64,000 bases of DNA from NCBI GenBank assembly GCA_021234155.1, contig JAJEKV010000025.1:6491310-6555309 (forward strand), read 5' to 3'. The stretch is from Isoetes taiwanensis. Taxonomy: Eukaryota > Streptophyta > Lycopodiopsida > Isoetales > Isoetaceae. Shown piece by piece: positions 1 to 10,094 of this stretch; position 1 is the first letter of the stretch; every line of letters begins with the position of its first letter. The notes under the pieces are model-generated. The model was given only the letters and a program-made list of their open reading frames with translations, had not been told where the DNA came from and ran no database searches. The position numbers and the translations under genes were made by a program.

Positions 1-357
1 CCAAACCAAACTAGATGAAGAGATGTCTTTGCCATACCGAGAAAGCCGCAAAACCGACACGAAGCAACAAACACATGATGCCAAAGCCCGGCTGATGCAA
101 ATCCGGTGGATTGGGACCAAGGCAGAGAGCAAGGAAACTGGATCACGGTTATGCCAGAATGGCTGGATCTCGCCGAAGGGCCCCTAGCTGCGAAGGCCTC
201 GCCCCCGGAGCTTGGTCGAATCGGATCATGCTTCCCTTCTCCTAACATACGAGAAGGCTGGCCGAGGCGCTTAGATCTTTGGATTGGGGCCTAGGGCAAA
301 GGGCGAAAGAGAGAAGGGCCAGAGGACAAATGCAATGACAAGACAAGCACTGAAAAA

Positions 358-756
358 GTGAACAATAGTAAGAGTTCGGATAAGGGAAATAAAAGGTCTA
401 GAGCAAGTGTGGATGATAACCAGGACCACGTTCAGAAAACAAAGAGGGATAATCAGTCTGACAGATCCTCATTCAAGAAAAGTGGATGTTATTATTGCGG
501 AGGACCGCATCTTAAGATAGATTGTCCGAAGTTAAATGCAAAAAGAGATCCGAATGATCGGGGCAATCGGGAAGAACGTAGGGAATCAGGCAGAGCTGAG
601 TATAGATCAAATCCTCGTTCTGGCGAACCTTCGGCTCAAATGACGCAGTTGGAAGAGCAACCGGCCGAGTCAAGCGCCAAAACAAATAAGCAAGTAACTT
701 TTGTCAACGAAGTGCAAAAGGAAAGGGGGAAACTGCAAATTGCCTATTTGAAATAG
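358..756 (+). pseudogene. gag C-terminal fragment with CCHC zinc knuckle
   Basis: The open frame of 132 codons is rich in Lys, Arg, Ser and Glu. It contains CYYCGGPHLKIDC at about residues 44-56, a CX2CX3HX4C knuckle of the type common in plant gypsy Gag (CFLCDGPH-like). Such knuckles bind the genomic RNA during particle assembly. The frame opens at a GTG without an obvious ATG, and the same frame upstream is closed by a stop at 292-294, so this is probably the surviving C-terminal part of a longer Gag rather than a complete protein. It ends with TAG at 754-756, and the following sequence has no pol. Confidence 0.6.
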
Positions 757-934
757 GTAGTTCTGTGAAGGAAAATGGGGTAAACTTTTAAGGTTTAAGT
801 ACAACAACTATGTCTGCAGCATAGATGTTGGTTTCATTGTTTATTGTTTAAGTGTATAAGGAAAATTTTTAGCCTTAAGGGCTGGAAGCCTAAAGGGCTG
901 GACGTGAATATTTCTGATTGTGGACTCAATCAGA

Positions 935-1126
935 GTTGCAACCATGGACTTGGTTGTGGTATATATTTCTAGTTGAGGATTCAACTAGGGTTGCAACCAT
1001 GGACTTGGTTGTGGTATATATTTCTAGTTGAGGATTCAACTAGGGTTGCAACCATGGATTTGGTTGTGATAAATTTGCCATATAATTCCTTGATCGAGGA
1101 CGATCAATCCCAGGAAGGGGAGGAAT
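935..1126 (+). repeat. 55-bp tandem repeat of stem-loop modules ending in a polypurine tract
   Basis: The unit starting GTTGCAACCATGG begins at 935, 990 and 1045, an exact 55-bp spacing. Two units contain the perfect palindrome arm CTAGTTGA/TCAACTAG around GGAT. The last unit instead carries TTGATCG/CGATCAA around AGGA at about 1090-1107. An older stem TGATTG/CAATCA lies just upstream at about 915-933. The purine run AGGAAGGGGAGGAA at 1112-1125 immediately precedes the LTR and would be the plus-strand primer. Confidence 0.8.
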
Positions 1127-1857
1127 TGATATGGTGGTGCTCGGGGGAGCGGTTCAGGCCCCGCATCCAGAATTAATATTAGGGATTAATTTGTCAAGGA
1201 TAGATTAGGTCTTAAATTATATACTTAAGTTATGATTTGAGATTAGATAGGTAGATTAATATTCAAAGTTATGGGTCAATGGTTTAAACTAAAAAGTTAA
1301 TGTTGGCATTTGGGTTAATATCTTAAAGTCTAGACCTATGGTTCCAAAATTAAAAAAAAAAAGAGAGATAAATTTGGCGCGGCTGATAACGGGTCGCGGG
1401 CCTTTATACAAAAACAGCGGAGATCATACTAGATCTCCCGGAATTGGAAAAAAGGCCAGATCCGGCCCTGCCATAAGGCGAATCCTTGATATTTTTGGCT
1501 GAAACCCTGATTATATTGATTCTTGACCTTTGTGAAGATATTTCGGATTGGAAAAAGGTCATTCTGGAAAAGGCCAATTTGTGCTTATATAAGCATCTGT
1601 TTCTCTTATTTCTGCCAAAGAACCCTCGATTGAGTCTTAGCAAAGTCATATACCTTGCATGCAGTTAGTGTTGTTGAGCTTAAGTTTTAGGTTGAATCTA
1701 TTGGATGCGGTTGAGGAAGGCAGGATAACGATTTCTTGCTGTGATAGCCTGAGCCCGGTTGGGTGGAGAGCATAGTGAAGGCGGAATTTTGAAGTTATTT
1801 GTTAGTAGATTACATTCTTTGATTCTTGCTTTACCATAAAATCTCGTAGTTGTATCA
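1127..1857 (+). repeat. 3' LTR of gypsy-type element
   Basis: The segment begins with TGATATGG directly after the polypurine tract and ends at TGTATCA (1851-1857), matching the CGTATCA end of the LTR at 53732-54381. Both LTRs also share the string GCTCGGGGGAG near the start (AGTTCGGGGGAG in the other copy) and GCCCGGTTGGGTGG in the 3' third. A TATA-like box, CTTATATAAGC, lies at about 1584-1594. With only one LTR in view, the borders are inferred from the neighbour family. Confidence 0.65.
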
Positions 1858-2310
1858 GTCTCAGCCCCAAAGACATCTGTAGGAGGGTGAAGACAGTTGA
1901 CTAGGCAATTTAAACCAAATGCACTAGTACAACAAGCTAAATGCAGTTTCACTTCTTAAACAATGTAATAGAATAAAGCCTTCAATAAGTTATATTATTA
2001 AGGCAACCATTGAAATAATACAGCAAATAAACATTGTTCATATGAGATTAATCAATTTACTGTAGCAATGGATTATTATTCTTTGATAGCCCAAGCGTCG
2101 CCTGTGTTGTCTACACAGACGAACTATGCATCAGTTAAGTCCATAAACAACATACAACTTGGATTTATTATGATTGATCCGACCGATAAGCCGGACCGAT
2201 CTCCTTCCTCCTGTGCCGAAATGGGTAACTTCAAGTTTAAACTTTTTTTTGCCTCCAACTTATTGGACCGATAATATCCCTGCTAATTTTGGCCTTTGAA
2301 CCTAATGTCG
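1858..2310. other. Intergenic stretch without a recognised gene
   Basis: AT-rich sequence follows the LTR. I see no conserved protein reading frame and no splice-bordered exon. A perfect small inverted repeat (GATTCGC GTA GCGAATC) follows at about 2315-2331. Confidence 0.5.
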
Positions 2311-2349
2311 TCGATTCGCGTAGCGAATCGGCATTCTTGCTCAAGACGA

Positions 2350-2391
2350 GCATGCATGCATTGCATGCGTTGCATGCATGCATCGCATGCG
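2350..2391. repeat. GCATGC/CATGCA-rich low-complexity block
   Basis: About six overlapping CATGCA or GCATGC words occur in 42 bp. CATGCA is the RY motif bound by B3 transcription factors of the ABI3/FUS3 class, so a regulatory role is conceivable. No adjacent gene supports it, and simple repeat expansion is equally likely. Confidence 0.5.
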
Positions 2392-2550
2392 TTTTGAACT
2401 CGTCGGGTTAGGCGTTTGCTACTTATTGCGAGTTCTTCATCGGCGTTTCATCGGCGCTTCCTCTTCTCTCAGTGATACCTTATTCTCTTTGAACCCACCC
2501 TCCCCTTCTTTGTTTATTATATTTTGTACAAGTTACTGTTTTATCATATT

Positions 2551-2605
2551 TTTCCACCCGGTGGGTGATGCTTTTTTCCACCCACTGGGTGATGCTATTC
2601 TTTGG
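2551..2605. repeat. Short tandem duplication (about 28 bp, two copies)
   Basis: TTCCACCC followed by GGGTGATGCT is present twice in direct succession, with small differences (CGG versus ACT in the middle). No gene is associated. Confidence 0.6.
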
Positions 2606-2724
2606 TATGTTTCTCGTTTGTTGTTGGTGATGTGCGTGTGCAGGGTTGGCGGGCGCCATCCGTTTTGACTTCTCCATCGCGCGGGTTTTGGGGCGATTCT
2701 ATGCCTTCGTTTGTCTAAGCCCCT

Positions 2725-2803
2725 TGCCGAAAGCTTATCACTAGGGTTTTCCTCGAAAACCCGAAAAGGGAGGGGTTTTAATCCCGGTGATAAGCTTTCG
2801 GCA
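2725..2803. other. Conserved-core hairpin, locus A (17-bp perfect arms)
   Basis: Left arm TGCCGAAAGCTTATCAC (2725-2741) and right arm 2787-2803 are perfect reverse complements. Between them lies a 45-nt core that begins TAGGGTTTTCCTCGAAAACC and ends GGGGTTTTAATCCCG. Nearly the same core is found at 6197-6245, 9492-9542, 42148-42200 and 61588-61640 inside different outer stems. Within the core, AAAACCC can pair either with the upstream GGGTTTT or with the downstream GGGGTTTT. Function unknown. Confidence 0.8.
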
Positions 2804-3296
2804 GGTACATCAGCCACTCATCTATTAGCATTGTATTTGTTTTTGGGGTCCAAATGTTATAATTGGATTTTCCCTTTATTTTTCGTGGGTAGTTCGCATG
2901 TGTGCGGCTATCCACTGTCCACCATTGTAGAAATCTGCTGAGATGAATGAGAAGCCTATGTCGCTTTGTTGGTTTCATGCGAGTCGCAGTGCAAGAATAT
3001 AAGCTCTTGCACGATAATAGGTCTTATCTCTAAATATCTTAGAGATATCCTTTCAACCCTTAAATAATCAATATACATGACATATAAATCATGCAATGTA
3101 ATCAAACCTAGGCCATGATCATACAGGCTAGGTCATAATCATATGAACTCCATGTTCTGCAACCATATAAAACTTCAAATTGTTCATTTAACAGTAACAT
3201 GTACTGCTTTGACATGACTATATATTCTTCAGAGGGAAGGGCAACATGAAGAGGTGTCTTCAATTTGCTGACTCCATTGTAGTGCGTACAATATTA

Positions 3297-4190
3297 TCAA
3301 AGACCCACTGGCCCCTGGCGGGAGCAAGTGCATCTCTTCCATACTCCCTCAGGAAGATCCCTTAGTGGCCGAGGGGGAGGGGGAAAAGAAGGGGGAGGGG
3401 GGTAGTCAGGTGGGTTCGTGGGGCTACAGAAAGATCTGTGCGTGTGTTGCACTTCACTTGCCCTGCCATATAGTAAGTCAGGGGTCAAAGTATCCATCTC
3501 TACCTGCTCTATCTCTAATTGCAACCTCTCTTGCTCTGCTAGCCAGTGCTGCTCTGCTAGTCTCTTCAACTCCCTGTCAGCCTCTGCAAGCTCCTCTATT
3601 GTCTGAATGGTGTGAAAAGGATGGAGTAGTCGAATAGTTTGAGAGTGTAGTGGGGTATTGTGAACCTGTGTCAAAGTATAAAGATAGCGAACGTGTAGCA
3701 GGGTGTGGTCTATCTTCTTTGTACATGCCTCTAATCCATGCCAACTCATTTAACGGTTTCTGCTCCGTTGCTGGCTGGCCTGTTAGCCTGCATGTGATGG
3801 CCCAATCATGCAGAAGCATGGTTATATCAACATCCTCTAGCTCTTGCTTGTGTTGAAGATCACATCTAGCCCATATCATGTTCTCATCCAGAGGCATCAA
3901 TTTATGTCCCTTGGACATGTGTTGAGAGCTAAACTTATGTTCAATTCGCTTGGCACCTCTGGAAAAGTGTCCAATAATACCTCTGGAGTCATGGAGTCAT
4001 AATCTACAACATGCACAAAGTTGAAGTGGCATGCCTTCATGTTTCCTTGTGTCGTGCAACAGATCCGTATGGTCAGCCATCATTGGGTTCTGCCTCCACA
4101 ATGCCTGTAGGGCATGATTGCCCTCATGTATAGACTGACCCCTCAAAGCACTCGTTACCCGACCTATAGGCATGTTAGGCCATTAGAGGT
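3297..4190 (-). pseudogene. Degenerate unrecognised protein-coding remnant
   Basis: Read on the minus strand from about 4190, protein-like sequence continues through one stop (near 4000) and one frame change (near 3600). The first part contains EGNHALQALWRQNPMM and, after the stop, MIWARCDLQHKQELEDVDI. The second frame, to the stop at 3297, contains an acidic helical stretch EELAEADRELKRLAEQ and a proline-rich tail with PPPP runs. Amino-acid use looks like a real former protein of roughly 300 residues. I do not recognise the family; a transposon-borne or plant mobile-domain-like ORF is possible. Confidence 0.35.
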
Positions 4191-4209
4191 AGGTGTGGTT
4201 AGCCTGGTG

Positions 4210-4338
4210 GTGTGATTGAGTTCCATCAATGGTTAGACCCTAAAAACTAGGGTCCCATTGCAAGTTGTTGGAAGGTGTAATCGAGTTCCGTCAGTGGTTA
4301 GACCTTAAAAACCAGGGTTTCATTGCAAGTTGTTGGAA
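4210..4338. repeat. 65-bp tandem duplication
   Basis: GAGTTCC starts at 4218 and again at 4283. The units share GTGTRATYGAGTTCC, GGTTAGACC and TTGCAAGTTGTTGGAA with a few substitutions, so this is an old two-copy repeat. Confidence 0.75.
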
Positions 4339-4479
4339 TAGTGGTTGCACCTCTCTCCATGCAAAACAACTTTCTTTACACCCTCATCGCCTTACTGTTG
4401 TCGTCCTGCATCACCACAACCACCCCAATATTGGGTCCACATATTGTTTTTCAGTGTGGTTTTTCCCAAAAAACAACAT

Positions 4480-4830
4480 CAAAAAGCTACGTGGTGATTT
4501 TTGTCCGATTTTCGTAGAAACTACGTGTAGTTTTTGGCCAAAAATTTATATATGTCATTTTTTGTTGCAAAAAGTCTATATGTAGAATTTTGTCAAAATT
4601 ATCTACATGTAGAAATTACCATGTCTTTCTACATATTGTTTTTTAAAAGTAGCTGTAGTTTTCAAGTGTTGCTTTTCTAAAAAGTAGATGTGCGGTTCTT
4701 AATAAACTTAAGAGGTCCACGTATTGTTTTTAACTGTTGTTTTTCAAAAAAATATATATATACCAAAAAACCACATAGAGAATTTTGTCCGATTTTGATA
4801 GAAACTACACGTGCACCCTCGTTGCAATAC
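4480..4830. repeat. Degenerate repeat with GATTTTNGTAGAAACTAC words
   Basis: The phrase TTTTGTCCGATTTT followed by AGAAACTAC appears near 4498-4524 and again near 4785-4808, with related CTACATGTAG words between. I see no coding signal. Confidence 0.4.
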
Positions 4831-4924
4831 ACCAAATGCCTCGAAAATCCCTTAAGATGCAACACAGATAGATATGCAAAAGACGATAATTAACAACAAT
4901 ATTTCAAATATACTAGTTCACAAT

Positions 4925-5030
4925 GCTTCTCCGTGGACGATAAAATCATATTCTATTCTATTCTATTCTATTCTATTCTATTCTATTCTATTCTATTCTA
5001 TTCTATTCTATTCTATTCTATTCTATTCTA
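4925..5030 (+). repeat. Retroelement 3' terminus with (TTCTA)16 tail
   Basis: The word CTCCGTGGACGATAAAA (about 4929-4945) is the extreme 3' end of the LINE-like family described at 9275-9634. It is followed by sixteen perfect TTCTA units at 4951-5030. Only about 25 bp of the element body remain, so this would be an extremely 5'-truncated insertion, or a tail that expanded after insertion. Confidence 0.65.
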
Positions 5031-6180
5031 AGTCTATTGGAGTGGTCAACCCTACTAACCAAGTTGAATGGCCCAATGAACCATTTAGTGAGAAATAGGA
5101 GGAAGAGTTTGATTAAGGAATATTAGATGAGAATTACACAGCATAGTCACAATCAGATGCAATGGGAGATATTGATAATGATGTGAGTACAACCATGTCA
5201 TCTAATGATGAAGGCGAGACTGTATGTTACTTGAGCAAAGATTGTAGTTCTATTATGTTTGATATTTGAACAAGACTCTAATAATGTTATGTTGCTACTC
5301 ACACATAATCTGCTCATTAATATAGTAATTGGATATATGAAAAACAAAACTTAGATGATTTTAAAGTTTTTTAAAGGTTCTGAAGGTTCCGACAAGGTAT
5401 TTTATCCATAGAACACAAATTTTAAGGTTTGTTAGTTTTCTTTTTTTTTTAAATCTTTTGAAAATCTTTGCATACCTACAATACGCATACGAATTTCGAA
5501 GTACATGCCTACTTTGGTGTGCAGAGTCAGACTCATGCTTAAGTATATCTATCGGATCTGTAGACGTGTTTGAACTCGCAAAAAAACGCAAAAAAAGGGT
5601 GCCACATAAGTGCCACGTCACTTCTCCCGAGCAAATTATGTGATTCACTTGTAGGAAATGATGTTTACCTTCGTTTCATCGAATAGAAGGTAAACAAAGT
5701 TCTAGAACTGTGGAGGTAGTTATGAGTTGGTTTTTTTTGTCTTTCCCATTTATCCCTCTATTTAGCTCATTCATGTTCCTTTTCTCGCTCATTAGCTCTC
5801 CTTTGTGCATCTCCCTTCTCTTGTTTAGGTTTGATCCCAACCCCCCACTCTTTTCCCAACTTATTTGTGTTAACTAAAATCTTGTTGGATGCCCTAGTGC
5901 CTAGTTGGAGGCTCCTGTGCCTGGTTTAAGGCCCTTATACCTACATGGAGGCCCTTGTACCTAGATAAGCCATTAGGGATTTTTAGTTTTGCTTATGTAT
6001 GCATAAAACAGTTGATGACGCATTTTGGATGAAATTGTTGGATTTTAGGTACAAGATGAAGATCAATGGATAAGGCAATTCAAACATTTCTTCAATTTTT
6101 AACTTTATAGTGTAACTTTCACCCAACAAGGCTAGTCAGCATGAGGGTCTCTATTACGATTTATGACCCTAGCAAAGATT
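5031..6180. other. Gene-free stretch with a small hairpin
   Basis: No conserved protein is seen. A perfect 10-bp inverted repeat GTTTACCTTC/GAAGGTAAAC lies at 5663-5672 and 5686-5695 with a 13-nt loop. Around 5885-5970 a loose 20-25-bp repeat of the type GGAGGCCCTTGTACCTAG occurs about four times. Confidence 0.5.
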
Positions 6181-6189
6181 AGTGTTACC

Positions 6190-6252
6190 ATTATGGTTAG
6201 GGTTTTTCCTCGAAAACCCGAAAGGGCGAGGTTTTTTAATCCCAGCCATAAT
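6190..6252. other. Conserved-core hairpin, locus B (7-bp arms)
   Basis: Arms ATTATGG (6190-6196) and CCATAAT (6246-6252) enclose a core containing AGGGTTTTTCCTCGAAAACC and GAGGTTTTTTAATCCC. The core aligns with locus A at almost every position, while the stem differs on both sides in a pairing-preserving way. The flanks do not resemble those of the other loci. Confidence 0.7.
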
Positions 6253-6619
6253 TTTTTCACTATTTTGGTATCATTATGTATTGATTTTGATAATGAAAAA
6301 AGCCGAGAGATTCATTCAAACGAATCATATTGGCGCCCCGGTTAAGATCAAGGAGCCAATAAAGTGTATGAATAAAGTACGCTGATAAATAATGAAGCAG
6401 AAGCAGGCACATCACTCGTGATTAGCTGGAGCAAATCACATTATTCGTTGCAAGGAATCTGAAGATTCGCAAGTCAGATCGGCCCTCCGACTAAAAACCA
6501 AGGAGCTAATAAAGTGCACGAATTTTGGCCAATGATACCCAATCTTATATATACTAGTAATGGTGCCCGGCGTTGCCAGGCTTTAGCTACAACATATGAT
6601 ATAAAAATGAGATAGAAGA

Positions 6620-6700
6620 TCATTAGATTTGAATTGGATTGCATTGAGTTGAATTAAATTGGATTGAAGTGAATTGAATTTTATCGTCCACGGAGACCTT
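6620..6700 (-). repeat. Retroelement 3' terminus on the minus strand with CAATT-type tail
   Basis: On the minus strand GGTCTCCGTGGACGATAAAA (about 6675-6694) is followed by a degenerate pentamer tail of the CAATT/CAATC type running down to about 6620. The terminus is the same as at 4925-4945 and 9566-9608, but the tail sequence is different. Confidence 0.65.
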
Positions 6701-6717
6701 TGTGATTTACAAATATT

Positions 6718-7510
6718 GAGTTGGGCAATATGTTGCTTCTTTGTTGAGAAAAGTAGTCAAAATCTTCTTTCTTAAATGCGTGCAATGAATATACAGTGTT
6801 GGATAAACGTCAATCCATGCGATTAAAAAGAGAAAATGTAGCACCTTGAGTTGGGCAATGCAGTTTCATATTGTTTGTGGCACTTTGGGAGGTGCCCTTT
6901 GGATTGAGCCAGGCTTTATAGAGCAATATATTGCTTGTTTGTAGAGAAAAGTAGTCAAAATCTCCTTTCTTAAATGTGTGCAACGAATATGTAATGTTGG
7001 GCAAACATCAACCCATTCAATTACAAAGAGGAGCATATTATTACATTTGAATTTGGCACTGTAATTTGAGCAATGCAAGAATCCAATCCAAATGAACGAT
7101 GAAGTAAATAGAAATGTATGACAATAAATTGGGTAATATGTTCAACAAAAATAGTCAAAATGCATGCAAAGAATATTCATTGTTGGCTAAACATCAACCT
7201 ATGCATTACAAATAGAACAATGCTATTACCCTCAGTTCGACAATGAGTTTGATAGTCTTTGTTTCCAATATGGGAGCCCTTTGGATTGAGGTAGACTTTA
7301 TAGTTCATATTCTCATTGATATATAACTAAGGCAAGAGCAGAACTGAGGTGAACTATAAATAAGTGAATGGAAATGTATGAATTGCCTTAAACAATGTAG
7401 TTTAATAGTTTTCGTGGCACTTCCAACATGGAATCCCTTTGGGTTGAGCTACGCTTTGTAATTCGACATTATATTTGGTGCCAAGCAATGCTAGGCTTTG
7501 TAGTTCCATA
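6718..7510. repeat. Diverged satellite-like tandem repeat, period about 200 bp, 3-4 copies
   Basis: The word AGTAGTCAAAAT (ATAGTCAAAAT in the third copy) starts near 6752, 6950 and 7151, a spacing of about 200 bp. GCCCTTTGGATTGAG recurs at about 6894 and 7276, with a weaker match near 7433. TTGGGCAAT, GTGCAA(C/T)GAATAT and AAACATCAACC(C/T)AT are also repeated in order. The copies differ by substitutions and deletions, so the array is old. No coding potential is evident. Confidence 0.7.
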
Positions 7511-9270
7511 TTGTGGTTAGTGTCTACATCTTTTTTATTGATATAAAGTTGAATGTCACTAATAAACCCCATCCTTTGAATGCATGAATGTCAAGTGCAA
7601 AGAAATGCTAATAGTTGTGAGTAATAAATAATATGTGAAACATAAAAACTGAACCTTAATTCTCATCAAAGAACATGCAATTAGACTATTGTTTGAATGC
7701 CATAATAGATTTATTTGCATATGACATCTTATAGTCTTAAAATTTATACAAAAGGACCTGTTAGGTCAGCTCTTCTATGAGGAGGAACCTGTGATTTGAA
7801 GAAAAGGAAAAATACTTTGACATATAAACCATTTTATATAATGGTTCATAATAAGAGTATTTCATTACCTTTCTATTCTGCGAACTACGACAGGGAGGAA
7901 CCTGTGATTAGTATGTTTTTCATAGGTGGGTAACAGCAGTAGCGTAAAAGAAAAGATGTTTGGGAATCTTTTGATAATTTTGTTTGATGTCATTGACTTG
8001 TATCAGTGCAAATATTACATGGAGACATTTTGAAAAACCTTATGTTTTTGCATGTGGTGTAGATGTTTTAGATTGGATCTCCAACATCACAATGCCCAAA
8101 TATTTGGACCCGAAGCCAATACCTTGATAACACGATGTCTGGGAAGTAAAATCTGCAAGAAGAACACAATACTTGGTATTAATTACATAGACTATTGGTG
8201 TGAGTAATGTTAAACTCAAATCAAATAGAGAATCAGATTAAAAGAACTTGGAAGCAAATTTTCCATCAAAGATGCAGCGACACCCAGAAGGATCAAAGCA
8301 GAAGGATTTTGTCCGCAACTATAATGGAAATCAAAATCCCAACTCATTTCATTCTCAAGCCACTATGGCAAGCAATTTAAATTGTTACGTTATAATTCCA
8401 TCGCTGTCTATTATAGTATTTATAAAATTTGACATAAAACATGCCTTTATACACAATAAGTCCAGAAATGATAGGAATTAGGGGAACGGGCATGAATTCG
8501 GCTCAAATTGATTTGAATTAAGAGAGCAATGTCGAATAAACGTTGGGGTAGTGATATAACATAGGTGCGAAAGGACTGCAGTTGGAAGTAACCTGGAAGT
8601 AACCTGGAAGTAAAACCACAAAGCTTTCAAATGGCATATAGTGGTCTGATGCATTTTATGAATGAGTTTCTGGGCAGCCCTTGGCAATTTAAAACAGTAT
8701 CATATTTGTTGAAGAACATGGACTGAAGCCAACATTTTTGACCAAGACTCGATGAGGCCAAAAAAAAGGCTCAAAAGCCACTTACAGTCTCGGTTTGCCT
8801 GGCTCCAAAAGAGACTGGAAAGTGGCATCAGAAGACCTTCACAAATCTGCACGCAAACATACATTTGTGTTATCGCAGTGGGAAAGGTTGAAAATATGAG
8901 TAGCTACAGGTCTTCTCAAGCAAAAGTGCTTGAAAATTAACAACAGACTTGGATTCCATAACATAGGACAACAATAGAAGAATTGAAATCTTCACAATCA
9001 AATTATGAACAATACAAAGATTATTGACAATGTATACAAAGAATGTCTACAATATATTCACAATAATGGGGAAGAAAAATATCAGGGAATGGCCACGTCA
9101 CCAACCAGTGCCTTTTTTCTTGATTTCCTTGTCTTTTTCGATTCAAACTTGTTCTTGATCCAATCCATCAGAGAATTCCCCTTCTGATCCGAATTACTCC
9201 CTACAACTTGCTGGCCCTGTAGAGGCCCTGCAAAATTCGATCTCCTTACTATTTTCTCTCATACCCTTCA
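7511..9270. other. AT-rich stretch without a recognised gene
   Basis: I see only minor features: GGAGGAACCTGTGATT occurs twice (about 7781 and 7894), and AGTAACCTGGA is tandemly repeated near 8586-8612. The open frames present are short and show no family resemblance. Confidence 0.45.
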
Positions 9271-9274
9271 AAGT

Positions 9275-9634
9275 TGCCCAGCATATGATCAAATTCGGAT
9301 GCGCTATGCTGAGTTGGTCAGGCCTGGCCAGCCGTTACATGTGACATTGAGCACAACATCCGTACGGGTGCTGGGATCATACCTTCAGGAGGTTATGGAC
9401 ATGCGAGATCAGCTATGTCCTCGGGCACACACTTGACCTGTATATATACATTGATGTATACTTGTACAGTTTGACAGCATTCTTATTACTGCCACGGTTT
9501 TTCCCTCGAAAACCCTTCGGGGCGGGGGTTTTTTAACCCGGACAGTAATAAGTTTGCTGCGCTCCTTGTGGGTCCCATAGGCCGATTGGCCTCAGTGGAC
9601 GATAAAAAATCATTCTCATTCTCATTCTCATTCT
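9275..9634 (+). mobile_element. 3' end of a LINE-like retroelement with hairpin and (CATTCT)4 tail
   Basis: This about 360-bp segment aligns end to end with 38675-39019, 41945-42300 and 61420-61769. Shared landmarks in order are CGCTATGCTGAGTTGGT, TCAGGAGGTNATGGA, the hairpin with arms CTTATTACTG/CAGTAATAAG (9482-9552), GGGTCCCATAGGCCGATTGG and GTGGACGATAAAA. The last word is followed by a microsatellite, here (CATTCT)4 at 9611-9634. A fixed 3' end, variable 5' truncation and a repetitive tail are typical of target-primed non-LTR retrotransposition. Confidence 0.7.
9482..9552 (+). other. Conserved-core hairpin, locus C
   Basis: Perfect 10-bp arms CTTATTACTG (9482-9491) and CAGTAATAAG (9543-9552) enclose the core with TTTTTCCCTCGAAAACCC, a TTCG tetraloop-like turn, and GGGGGTTTTTTAACCCGG. 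It sits in the 3' untranslated part of the LINE-like family, about 60 bp upstream of its terminus. Confidence 0.75.
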
Positions 9635-10094
9635 ATGCATGGATACTAAATTTTTCACTGTTCTGAAGCAGGATCAAAGAATTTCTTGTGGTTTTCTCTC
9701 TGGACCATCCTCCGAGCTGTGGGACAGTTTTCTTCTCAAACAATTCTTCCCAGACACACTTTTCAACCCACAATTCTCAATTACACCATCCTCAGAAGAA
9801 TTTGAAGCCGAAATCATTGAAGCTTGGGTGCTAGAATTCACAGGCAAAAAGAACATTTCGGCGACAGCAACCTTTCAGGTATTTTGTGGGTGGTCAGAAA
9901 GGAAAATTTCGGTTAAAATCTACTCAGAATGATTATTCATACTTTCAGGCATAAATTTGGTTTTCCTATCCCTCAAAGTTCTTAGATAGATCTTTCTTCC
10001 AAGTTGCTCTCTGTTTTTCTCCACTTCCTATCCTATTTTTCCATTCCTTCCGCTCTCTTGGTTCTGATAGCCTTTCTTTACTTGCTCTGCATTA

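Larger units (their letters stand above)
1..1857 (+). mobile_element. 3' part of a Ty3/gypsy-type LTR retrotransposon, cut by the window start
   Basis: The order seen is a gag fragment with a zinc knuckle (358-756), an untranslated stretch, a tandem array of stem-loops (935-1110), a polypurine tract (about 1112-1125) and an LTR-like segment from TG at 1127 to CA at 1857. No protease, reverse transcriptase or integrase lies between gag and the polypurine tract, so this copy looks non-autonomous or internally deleted. The stem-loop with loop AGGA before the polypurine tract is a recurring feature of plant Ty3/gypsy elements, and the element at 53732-55813 has the same one. The 5' LTR and primer-binding site would lie outside the window, so the family assignment rests on gag and the 3' end. 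Confidence 0.7.

Noticed and set aside
2725..2803. Helitron 3' terminal hairpin
   Set aside because: No CTRR end follows the hairpin, and the arms are much longer and lie around, not before, the core.
4951..5030. CRISPR-like regular repeats
   Set aside because: The units are 5 bp without spacers; this is a microsatellite tail in a eukaryotic genome.
9482..9552. Hammerhead ribozyme in the retroelement 3' end
   Set aside because: CGAAAA is present, but I found no CTGANGA partner and no three-way stem arrangement.
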